Source: Paenibacillus pini JCM 16418
GTDB lineage: Bacteria > Bacillota > Bacilli > Paenibacillales > Paenibacillaceae
DNA length: 64,000 nucleotides
Reading direction: 5' to 3'
Assembly (NCBI RefSeq): GCF_000576305.1
Contig: NZ_BAVZ01000002.1
Span: 186,001-250,000 of the forward strand
This document shows, one piece after another, positions 1 to 7,868 of this stretch; the first letter of the stretch is position 1, and the number at the start of each line of letters is the position of its first letter. Below the pieces are notes generated by a model. The model saw only the letters and a list, made by a program, of their open reading frames with translations. It had not been told where the DNA came from and searched no databases. Position numbers and translations under genes: made by a program.

Positions 1-1050
1 ATCTTCTAACAACTATTTAGGGCTAGCTACGGACTCCCGTTTGATCGAAGCATCTGTGAAAGCGGTTCAAACCTTTGGAGCAGGTGCGGGTGCAGTAAGA
101 ACAATTAATGGAACAATGGAGCTACACATTGAGCTGGAAGAGAAATTAGCTGCTTTTAAACATACCGAAGCTGTAATCGTGTATCAATCGGGCTTTAACT
201 GTAACATGGCGGCCATCTCTGCTGTGATGGATAAGAAAGATGCAATTTTATCAGACGAGCTGAACCATGCTTCGATTATTGATGGCTGCAGATTGTCTGG
301 AGCAAAGACCATCCGATTCAATCACTCGGATATGGATGATTTGAGAGAGAAGCAAAGGCCGCGAAGGAGTCGGGTCTATATAACAAAATTATGGTGATCA
401 CTGATGGAGTCTTCTCGATGGATGGTGATATCGCGAAGCTTCCTGAAATCGTCGAGATTGCGGAAGAATATGATCTCATTACCTATGTAGATGATGCGCA
501 TGGTTCAGGAGTCCTTGGTAAAGGTGCTGGAACTGTAAAGCATTTTGGTCTATCGGATCGGATTGATTTCCAGATTGGCACATTGTCTAAAGCGATTGGT
601 GTCGTTGGAGGTTACGTTGCTGGCTCAAATCAGCTGATTGAATGGCTCAAGCTAAGAAGTCGTCCCTTCCTATTCTCCACGGCTTTACCACCAGCATCGA
701 TTGCTGCTTGTATCGCCTCGGTAGATATTCTCATGAAGGATGAAGAATTGATTCAACAATTATGGGCAAACGGTGATTTTCTCAAAAGTGAGCTCAGTCG
801 TCTAGGCTTCAATGTAGGTCATAGTGAGACTCCAATTACCCCTTGTATCATCGGCGATGAGGTGACGACGCAGCAGTTCAGTCAACGACTTTATGAAGAA
901 GGTGTCTATGCCAAAGCGATTGTGTTCCCAACGGTTCCTAAAGGAACAGGACGGATACGAAATATGCCTACGGCTGCACATACAAGAGAAATGCTGGAGC
1001 AAGTGGTTTCAATCTATGAAAAAGTCGGTAAGGAAATGTCTCTCATTTAA
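1..1050 (+). pseudogene. kbl: Glycine C-acetyltransferase (2-amino-3-ketobutyrate CoA ligase), left-truncated and frameshifted
   Basis: PLP enzyme that splits 2-amino-3-ketobutyrate with CoA into glycine and acetyl-CoA, the second step of threonine breakdown. The reading frame is open to the left edge and starts with [18 protein letters not shown], typical of this alpha-oxoamine synthase family. Later come [11 protein letters not shown], then in another frame [24 protein letters not shown] and the PLP-lysine region TLSKAIG. The frame breaks between about 345 and 360: restoring one A in the run at 354-356 joins both halves into one normal protein. It is followed 32 bp later by a threonine dehydrogenase gene, the usual partner. 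The family is certain; whether the break is real or an assembly error cannot be told from the sequence, though similar single-base losses occur elsewhere in the window. Confidence 0.88.
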
Positions 1051-1082
1051 TTGATGATATCCGGGAGCGGGAGTGAATAGAT

Positions 1083-2051
1083 ATGCAGAAGATTCTAGTA
1101 ACGGGTGCATTAGGTCAAATTGGTACAGAGTTGGTCATGAAATTGAGAGAGGTCTATGGAGCGGATCAAGTCATTGCCACGGATTTAAAATCATCAGCAC
1201 ATGAGATTACCCGTTCGGGTCCTTTTGAACTGCTAGATGTTACGAACGACAAAGCGATGTTCGATATCGCGAACAAATATCAAGTAGATACGGTCATCCA
1301 CTTGGCGGCGCTGCTTTCGGCTACAGCAGAGGAAAAACCGCTGCTGGCATGGAATTTGAATATGGGCGGGTTAATGAACGCGCTTGAAGTATCAAGAGAG
1401 CTCGGCTGCCAATTTTTCACGCCAAGCTCGATTGGAGCTTTTGGTCCGACAACGCCGAAGGATAATACACCACAGGATACGATTCAACGCCCGAATACCA
1501 TGTATGGCGTAAATAAAGTATCTGGTGAGCTGCTGTGCGATTATTATTTTCATAAGTATGGATTGGATACCAGAGGACTTCGCTTCCCAGGGTTGATCTC
1601 GTATATGACACCTCCGGGTGGAGGAACAACGGATTATGCGGTAGAAATCTATTATGCGGCGGTAACAGCGGGTAAATATACTTCGTATATCGCCAAAGAT
1701 ACCAATATGGACATGATGTATATGCCGGATGCGCTTGAGGCCATCATTGATCTAATGGAAGCGGATTCTTCAAGGCTATCGCACCGAAATTCCTTTAATG
1801 TGACTGCGATGAGCGTGGACCCCGAAGCTATTGCGGCTGAGATCCGTAAGCAGATGCCAGACTTCACCTTAGACTATCAGATTGATCCGGTAAGACAAGG
1901 AATTGCCGAGAGCTGGCCGCATTCGATTGATGCGACGGCTGCAAAGACGGAGTGGGGCTTTAAGGCTCAGTACGATTTAGAAGCGATGACGAAGGATATG
2001 TTGGTTCAGTTAGGGAAAAAGGGAGAATTATTTAAGAGGGGTGTAAGTTGA
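1083..2051 (+). CDS. tdh: L-threonine 3-dehydrogenase, short-chain (UDP-GalE-like) type
   Basis: Probable NAD-dependent oxidation of L-threonine to 2-amino-3-ketobutyrate, which the upstream kbl product would cleave. The 322-aa protein begins [17 protein letters not shown], a GxxGxxG Rossmann nucleotide-binding motif. It has a YxxxK catalytic pair ([12 protein letters not shown], near residue 141) and the extended-SDR segment LRFPGLISY. The length fits the epimerase-like threonine dehydrogenases, not the zinc-dependent Tdh family. The two genes are co-directional with a short gap and probably form one operon. ATG at 1083 follows a purine-rich GGGAGCGGGAG. A different NAD-dependent epimerase is possible on sequence alone, but the kbl neighbour makes threonine the likely substrate. 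Confidence 0.85.
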   Translation: MQKILVTGALGQIGTELVMKLREVYGADQVIATDLKSSAHEITRSGPFELLDVTNDKAMFDIANKYQVDTVIHLAALLSATAEEKPLLAWNLNMGGLMNALEVSRELGCQFFTPSSIGAFGPTTPKDNTPQDTIQRPNTMYGVNKVSGELLCDYYFHKYGLDTRGLRFPGLISYMTPPGGGTTDYAVEIYYAAVTAGKYTSYIAKDTNMDMMYMPDALEAIIDLMEADSSRLSHRNSFNVTAMSVDPEAIAAEIRKQMPDFTLDYQIDPVRQGIAESWPHSIDATAAKTEWGFKAQYDLEAMTKDMLVQLGKKGELFKRGVS

Positions 2052-2068
2052 AGGATCAATAATTTCTA

Positions 2069-2237
2069 GTGCGAACCCGAAGCACACATGAATTCCCTAG
2101 GAGGTTCGCACCTGAATTTGTTGATAAAATGGTGCAATTTGGTTTATATTGGATTCTAAGATGAGTGTGAAAGTATAAATATGTTTATATTGAACGAAAA
2201 ATCGTTTGAAATTACTATTTTCATATGACTTTTCGCA
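2069..2237 (+). promoter_or_regulatory. Leader of CRISPR array 1
   Basis: AT-rich stretch between the threonine dehydrogenase stop and the first repeat. Positions 2070-2113 form a 44-nt block bounded by TGCGAA and TTCGCACCT that aligns without gaps to 12652-12695 in front of array 2. Further shared pieces are TGTGAAAGTAT (2166-2176) and TTTTCGC directly before the first repeat. The intact repeats lie next to this side and the decayed repeats at the far side, which marks this as the leader end where new spacers enter. A promoter for the array transcript should lie here; I cannot place it precisely. Confidence 0.75.
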
Positions 2238-3064
2238 GTCGCACTCTATATGAGTGCGTGGATTGAAATATAAGAAGAATAAAAAAGATAAGGACGCGGC
2301 ATATGTCGCACTCTATATGAGTGCGTGGATTGAAATTGTGCTATGCCTGTAGAGTTTGCTGAGGCATTCAGTCGCACTCTATATGAGTGCGTGGATTGAA
2401 ATCAATTATCAAACTGAAATTGCTAATAAAAGTAGGGTCGCACTCTATATGAGTGCGTGGATTGAAATGCCGCATTCACTACACTCGAAGCTGCGGTACT
2501 CTGTCGCACTCTATATGAGTGCGTGGATTGAAATTCCTGGATCAGGTGTTTCCGTGCCATTACCTAAAGTCGCACTCTATATGAGTGCGTGGATTGAAAT
2601 ATCGACTCCACATTAGATAATAGATTTAACGCGAGTCGCACTCTATATGAGTGCGTGGATTGAAATCCCCTAGAATGAATGTTTTTGGATGCAAAAAAGG
2701 TCGCACTCTATATGAGTGCGTGGATTGAAATAATTTATCTGGTTAACGTTGATATGCCTGCAAAAGTCGCACTCTATATGAGTGCGTGGATTGAAATATT
2801 TAAAACAACAGATCACCGTCTTTTGGAAAATGGTCGCACTCTATATGAGTGCGTGGATTGAAATATAAGGGTCGATATGATAGATATCTTCCAGTACCTG
2901 TCGCACTCTATATGAGTGCGTGGATTGAAATCATTGTCCATCAGTAATGGCATCACGGGCTTTAAGTCGCACTCTACATGAATTCGTGAAATGAAATCTT
3001 TGCAGTAGCGTTGTTACAGAAACGGGTGTCTGGTCGCAATCCGTATGGAATGCAAATGTAATCC
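2238..3064 (+). CRISPR. Type I-C CRISPR array 1: 11 identical 32-nt repeats plus 2 decayed repeats
   Basis: Identical 32-nt repeats start at 2238, 2305, 2371, 2437, 2503, 2569, 2635, 2700, 2766, 2833 and 2900, separated by unique spacers of 33-35 nt. Each begins GTCGCACTC, folds as CGCACTC-TATAT-GAGTGCG, and ends TGGATTGAAAT. A decayed repeat follows at 2966 (several changes in the 3' half) and a weaker one at 3033. This is the repeat class used by type I-C systems such as that of Bacillus halodurans, in which Cas5c cuts at the 3' base of the hairpin to leave an 11-nt handle, here TGGATTGAAAT. Decay at the right end and the leader on the left give + strand transcription. Apparent open frames inside the array are translations of the repeats and are not genes. 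Confidence 0.97.
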
Positions 3065-3068
3065 CTAA

Positions 3069-3115
3069 AAAAGTCTTACCTTTCTCATGCTAAGCATGAG
3101 AAAGGTAAGACTTTT
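3069..3115. terminator. 22-bp perfect hairpin with 3-nt loop, probable bidirectional terminator after array 1
   Basis: Arms at 3069-3090 and 3094-3115 are exact reverse complements around TAA. The ends are A-rich on the left and T-rich on the right, so either strand would give a hairpin followed by U residues. It lies just past the last decayed repeat, where the array transcript should end. The stem is unusually long and perfect for a plain terminator. Confidence 0.6.
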
Positions 3116-3125
3116 ATGTTTCAAA

Positions 3126-3143
3126 GAGCAGGTTCCCCTGCTC
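3126..3143. other. Short perfect hairpin GAGCAGG-TTCC-CCTGCTC
   Basis: A 7-bp GC-rich stem with a 4-nt loop, 10 bp after the long hairpin. No T run follows on the + strand; read on the - strand it is followed by CTTTGAAA. Role unknown. Confidence 0.4.
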
Positions 3144-3251
3144 CAAGCAAAGAAAGAAATCTTGAAAAATATTTGTATGTGCGAATGGTGAGTTATTTGC
3201 GCAGTAGACTTGATTTTATATAAATCTTCTGATAAATTGGTATAATTAGTT

Positions 3252-3284
3252 GTCACACTTTGTATGAAGTGTGTGGATTGAAAA
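3252..3284 (+). repeat. Orphan CRISPR repeat, diverged but with compensated hairpin
   Basis: A 33-nt element beginning GTCACACTTTGTATG and ending TGGATTGAAAA lies 187 bp beyond array 1. Compared with the array 2 repeat it differs in both arms of the stem, yet the arms CACACTT and AAGTGTG still pair exactly. The 33-nt length and the GTATG loop resemble array 2 more than array 1. There is no second repeat next to it, so no spacer can be defined. Confidence 0.7.
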
Positions 3285-3317
3285 TGATACATTGGCATAA
3301 GAGAGTTTTAAAACAAA

Positions 3318-3339
3318 GCGCATCCTCTTAAGGATGCGC
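3318..3339. other. Perfect 9-bp hairpin between array 1 and the DUF3800 gene
   Basis: GCGCATCCT and AGGATGCGC flank the loop CTTA. No T run follows, so a terminator is not supported. The rest of 3144-3437 is AT-rich and shows no gene apart from the orphan repeat. Confidence 0.4.
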
Positions 3340-3437
3340 GATCAATCATTGTTAAAAGTGAAATACATAATATTAAGTAAAATCTAAGATGCCATATTCA
3401 GTACAAAGTCAAAGGTAGAGATGAAGGAGAGGAATAT

Positions 3438-4196
3438 GTGATAAATGGATTTTATTTAGACGAGTCCGGAAATAATGGATTTGGTGATATGCAACAACAA
3501 CCTGTAGTTTGTTATGGTGGGATTTTAGTTCCTAACTCCAGTGTTATAGGACTTGAACGGGATTTTGAAGCACTGGCCTTTAAAGCAGCTTTGCAAATAA
3601 AAGGTGAAATAAAAGGATTGACAGGTAAACAGGTTAATACGTTACCCTTCTTTCAAAAATATGAAATTCACAGTAAGCCTTTCTTTGATGGGGACGATCT
3701 GTATTCCAAAATTCCGATCAATGATCGATTTAAGCTTGCTGAAGAAATGTTAGAACTTATTGATCGATATGGAGGTAAAGTGCTTGCCTCTGTAATTAAT
3801 AAAAATACATATAAACAAAAAACAGGTGATACAGGTCATACTAACATGAACCAACTTGGAATGAGTAGTTTAATTCAATTAATAGAAAAAGAACTCATTC
3901 AAAGGAATGAAACAGGAATTGTTATTCCTGACAACGGACGCGACGAAGAGAGAGAACTCTTAATTCAAGTTATCCGACAGGAGACGACCAGTAATCGTAT
4001 ATATAATAGTTCTTTCCTTCAGAATTCACACCACTGCCAGTTAGTACAGTTAGCTGACATCGTTGTATTTCTTACAACTGTCTTTTTTCGATTCAAATAT
4101 GGATATGCGCCTCGTAAAGCCAATAATAAAGAATTAATAGAACTATATCAAAAAAGTATAATTCCTTTGTCCCTGGCAGTTTGGGAGTATAGGTGA
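3438..4196 (+). CDS. DUF3800 domain protein
   Basis: A 252-aa protein of unassigned biochemical role. The N-terminal FYLDESGNNGFGD (residues 5-17) and the C-terminal QLVQLADIVVF are hallmarks of DUF3800, a family whose acidic N-terminal motif is thought to resemble RNase H-like nucleases; that activity is inference here. GTG at 3438 follows AAGGAGAGG with good spacing. It sits alone between CRISPR array 1 and cas3, with hairpin-rich non-coding DNA on both sides, and is not a usual member of type I-C operons. No signal peptide or membrane segment is visible, so it should be cytoplasmic. It may be a passenger, an accessory nuclease, or a separate defence gene. Confidence 0.8.
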   Translation: MINGFYLDESGNNGFGDMQQQPVVCYGGILVPNSSVIGLERDFEALAFKAALQIKGEIKGLTGKQVNTLPFFQKYEIHSKPFFDGDDLYSKIPINDRFKLAEEMLELIDRYGGKVLASVINKNTYKQKTGDTGHTNMNQLGMSSLIQLIEKELIQRNETGIVIPDNGRDEERELLIQVIRQETTSNRIYNSSFLQNSHHCQLVQLADIVVFLTTVFFRFKYGYAPRKANNKELIELYQKSIIPLSLAVWEYR

Positions 4197-4202
4197 TTAC
4201 AG

Positions 4203-4404
4203 TTAAGGGAGCATACCAATGTACGCTCCCTTAATGCGGTCGAACCAATGTGCGGCCACGTGATAGTATACCCAATATTGGACTTCATTATGCACAATAC
4301 AAAAAGGGGAAATTCATGTTAAGTCGGACCAATGTACGTATTAACATGAATTTTCCTTTATAGGAAGTTAATTAGGTCGAACCAATGTGCGAGTCAATTA
4401 ACTT
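4203..4404 (+). repeat. Family of hairpins with different arms but one shared loop sequence
   Basis: Core GTCGRACCAATGTRCG occurs at 4239-4254, 4323-4338 and 4376-4391, and a shorter form ATACCAATGTAC at 4213-4224. Three of the four cores sit between exact inverted arms that differ in sequence: 4203-4212/4225-4234, 4310-4322/4341-4353 (extendable with G-U pairs to 4306/4357) and 4365-4373/4396-4404. The core at 4239 has no clear arms. If the core is removed, each pair of arms nearly forms an uninterrupted palindrome. I do not recognise this element. It is not the CRISPR repeat. It lies between the DUF3800 stop and cas3; 4405-4614 beyond it is AT-rich, must hold the cas promoter, and shows no gene. 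Confidence 0.7.
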
Positions 4405-4614
4405 TATATAACAATATAATACGCTGTAATTAAATTTGAGTCAATGATATGACAAGTTTAACACGAATTAATAGGAATAGAAACTAAGGACTTTTTGGGG
4501 AAATAAAAAGGAGTGTGTCGTCTGAAGTCGAACTGTTAATATAAGTATTTTTCCTAATTAATGAGTGTAAGAACCGGATTTTTGAATCTCTTTTCTGAAA
4601 GGAAGTGAGGCTTA

Positions 4615-7070
4615 ATGACCTATATTGCTCATATCCGTCAAAAGGATGGAAAGGTACAAACCGTTCAGGATCACTTAGTAGAGGTTAAGCAAGGTGCGGA
4701 GCAAGCCGGAGAGAAGATTGATATCAAATATTTGGCAGGCATTGCTGGTCTTCTGCATGATATGGGCAAGAATACAGATCTTTTTCGAAATTACATTCAG
4801 GAGGCTGTTGCGAACCCGGATGCCCCTCCACGCAAAGGTTCAGTTGATCATTCGACTGCTGGTGGCAAGCTGCTGCACAGCCTTTATCATAGAAGTGGCA
4901 CAACGCTTGAGTCAAAGTACACGGCGGAGTGGATCGCTAATTGCATCATCTCCCATCATCAGGGTCTAAGGGACTACATATCGCCTGATAAAGCTTCACC
5001 TTATATGGAACGAGTCATTTCCAAAGAAATAGATCAATACGAGCAAGCGAAAGAAGAATTTTTTAAGCACAATCCCCTGGACCAACTCGACCATATGTTT
5101 AAGCAAGCGACCCAAGAGCTTCAACGATACATAAAGATCATCAAAGAGCATAAACTTCCGCCGATTGCAGGAGCACTGCTTATCAAATATATGTTTAGCT
5201 GCCTGATCGACGCAGATCGCACGAATACAAGGCGATTTGAAGAAAATGAAACAGTGGCAGAAGGAATAGATTACAAGTCCTTTTTTCAACAAAGCTATGA
5301 GCTACTATTTCAACATTTAAGCGAGCTTGAGCACAGCGATGAAGTAGACTCACCCATTAATCAATTGCGACGTGAAATGTCCCTGCAATGCGAACAATTT
5401 GCGTATCGTCCATCAGGAGTGTACACCCTTTCCATACCAACAGGCGGGGGGAAAACCCTTGCCAGTATGCGCTATGCGCTCAGACATGCCATCGAACATA
5501 ATAAACAACGGATTATATATATCGTTCCGTACACCACCATCATTGAACAAAATGCGGCTGAAATCCGCAGTATTTTGAAAAACGATGACATGATTTTGGA
5601 GCATCACTCTAACGTGGTGGATGACAAGGATGACGAACGCCATGAGGGCGACGAAGGGGAGACCCTGGATTTACGTAAAAAGAGCCTCAAACTTGCCCGT
5701 GATCATTGGGATCGGCCGATTATTTTTACGACGATGGTTCAATTTTTGAACACTTTTTATGCGAAAGGAACCCGAAACGTCCGCAGACTACATCAGCTTT
5801 CCAATGCAGTCATTGTATTTGATGAAGTGCAGTCGGTTCCGGTTCATTGTATCTCCCTTTTTAATGCTGCACTGAATTTCCTACATGTGATTGGGCGATC
5901 CAGCCTGTTGCTCTGTACAGCGACTCAGCCTGCGCTGGATTTTGTGAAGCATAAGCTACACTTCTCCAAGCAGCCGGAGATTATTCAGAATTTAGATGAG
6001 GTCGGACGAAGCTTTAAACGAGTTGATTTACAGGACCTTACGCAAGATTTACCTTCGGGGTGGGGGGCGGAGGAAGTGTCTTCCTTTGTCCAAGAACAGA
6101 TGAGGGAAGTGGACAGTGTGCTGGTCATTTTGAACACGAAAACAGCGGTCCGTAAACTGTTTGAACAGTTGAATGAGGTGGAATGGCTGAGAGAGAGTGG
6201 CGTTCAGGTGTTCATCTGAGCACCAATATGTGTGCTGCGCATCGCAAAGAGGTTTTATCCGGGGAATATGGCGTTATTCCAAGATTGGCAAAGGGCAAAC
6301 GAATCATTTGTGTGAGTACACAGCTTATTGAGGCGGGCGTGAATATCAGCTTTGATTGTGTGGTTCGTTCCTTGGCTGGTTTGGATTCGATTGCTCAGGC
6401 GGCTGGACGATGTAATCGGCACGGGAAAGATAAGGTTCGCAATGTGTACATCATTCGCTCATCGGATGAGGTGTTAACGAATCTGCCTGAGATTCTAATT
6501 GGTGCTGAGAAAACGGAACGTGTGCTTCAGGAATTCAAGGATGACCCGGGTTCGCTCGGTAATGACTTGTTATCTTCAAAGGCAATGTCCCGTTATTTCG
6601 AATATTATTTTAATGATATTGGAGACAAAATGCATTACCTCATTCCTAAGCTTGAACAGAACTTGTTTGATCTGATGGACCGTAACCGTTATTACGTGGA
6701 TGCCTATAAGAAGAAGCATTCTTGTAAGCCAGAGGTTGTGAATCACTATGCGATAGCTACGGCAGAGAAGTATTTTGAAGCCATATCCACGAACGCCACG
6801 CCTGTAATTGTTCCTTATGGGGAAGAAGGAAGAGAATTGATATTGGACCTGAATGGAGAAATTGAACCTGGTGAAATGAGTGAGTTATTACGCAAGGCTC
6901 AGCAGTATACGGTGAATATTTACGACTATGAACTCCGGACATTGGAGAAAAACGGAGATGTGAGGCCCCTTTTGCATGGGCATGTTCTGGCATTGAGAGA
7001 ACCTGCATATTCCGATGATTTCGGCGTGGAATCTAAGGGTGAAGGTGCTTGGGAACCTATGATGATCTGA
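4615..7070 (+). pseudogene. cas3: Cas3, type I CRISPR HD nuclease-helicase (frameshifted)
   Basis: Interference nuclease that unwinds and degrades DNA once Cascade has bound its target. An HD domain fills the first 200 residues or so (H20, LLHDMGK with H48-D49, VDHSTAGG, HHQGLRDY). The SF2 helicase follows with Walker A IPTGGGKT near residue 275, FDEVQ near 403 and CTATQ near 434. In another frame come STQLIEAGVN and QAAGRCNRHG. The frames meet near 6211-6214, where one missing base (GTGTTCATCTG, expected CC) turns the first frame into a stop at 6219; repair gives 818 aa, normal for I-C Cas3. ATG 4615 follows AGGAAGTGAGG. It is the first gene of the operon, so the locus could not interfere if the break is real. 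Confidence 0.9.
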
Positions 7071-7086
7071 TCATATGATCCATTAC

Positions 7087-7121
7087 AGGAGGGAGATTCA
7101 TGACACATGTTTCTCCCTCCT
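7087..7121 (+). other. Perfect 10-bp hairpin in the cas3-cas5 gap
   Basis: AGGAGGGAGA at 7087-7096 pairs exactly with TCTCCCTCCT at 7112-7121 around a 15-nt loop that itself contains CATG twice. It occupies most of the 74-bp gap between cas3 and cas5. No T run follows, so RNA stability control or processing between cas3 and the Cascade genes is more likely than termination. Function is inferred. Confidence 0.5.
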
Positions 7122-7144
7122 ATACCCCATAGAAAGGAGCTGAA

Positions 7145-7868
7145 ATGTTGAGAAATCAAATCGAATTTGAGGTTTCGGGAAAATATGCGTTATTCACCGA
7201 TCCACTCACCAAGTTGGGTGGAGAAAAATTCTCTTATCAGATTCCTACATACCAAGCCCTCAAAGGATCGTGGAATCTATTTACTGGAAGCCGACGCTGA
7301 CTTGGATTGTAGATGAAGTCCGTATTATGAATCCAATTCAGACCGAATCAAAGGGTATGCGTCCGATTGAATATAGTGGTGGCAACACACTGGCCTATTA
7401 CACCTATTTAAGAAATGTCCGCTATCAGGTGAAGGCACATTTTATATTTAATCCGCATCGTGAAGATCTGGTACATGACCAGAACGAACATAAACATCAC
7501 AATATCGCCAAACGAGCAGTTCAGGTTGGAGGACGAAGAGATATCTTTCTGGGGACCGTGAATGTCAGGGGTATGTTGAACCGTGCCAGTTTGGTGAAGA
7601 TGACAGTTTCTATGATCGTATAGAGGAGCTTAATTTTGGCACGATGCTACATGGAATTAGTTACCCGGATGAAACAGGAAGCAATGAGCGAGAGGTTCGT
7701 CTATGGAAAGCGAAAATGCAGCATGGTGTCATTCAATTTATCCGTCCGGATGAATGCACGTTGGTTCGTAAAGTGGGAGAAGGTACAGCTAAAATATTCG
7801 ATGCAGGGAATATGCAATCGGTAGATGATCTTTATTCCGAATGGTTTGGAAATGAGGTGAGTGAATGA
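7145..7868 (+). pseudogene. cas5: Cas5c (Cas5d), type I-C crRNA-processing nuclease (two frameshifts)
   Basis: In type I-C, Cas5 replaces Cas6: it cuts the repeat hairpin and stays on the 5' handle inside Cascade. ATG 7145 follows AAGGAG. The first frame gives [19 protein letters not shown], the second [18 protein letters not shown] and KRAVQVGGRRDIFLGT, the third GYVEPCQFGEDDSFYDR to the end. Two single-base gaps explain it: a lost A at 7267 (GGATCG, expected GGAATCG) and a lost C at 7556-7557 (ACCGTG, expected ACCCGTG). Repaired length is 241 aa, as expected. The stop overlaps the cas8c ATG. The order cas3-cas5-cas8c-cas7-cas4-cas1-cas2 is the standard I-C order. Confidence 0.88.

Noticed and set aside
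2356..2861. Open frames of repeated VALYMSAWIEI peptides
   Set aside because: They are translations of the CRISPR repeats of array 1 and have no ribosome sites.
3065..3437. Insertion sequence or attachment site near the 22-bp hairpin
   Set aside because: No transposase, integrase or target duplication was found; the hairpin is better explained as a terminator or other structured element.
4203..4404. A third CRISPR array
   Set aside because: The core is only 16 nt, irregularly spaced, unrelated to the I-C repeat, and flanked by inverted arms, not by unique spacers.
6183..7070. A separate helicase-like gene starting at 6183
   Set aside because: It is the C-terminal half of Cas3 after a single-base break; the first residues before VHLSTN are out-of-frame translation.
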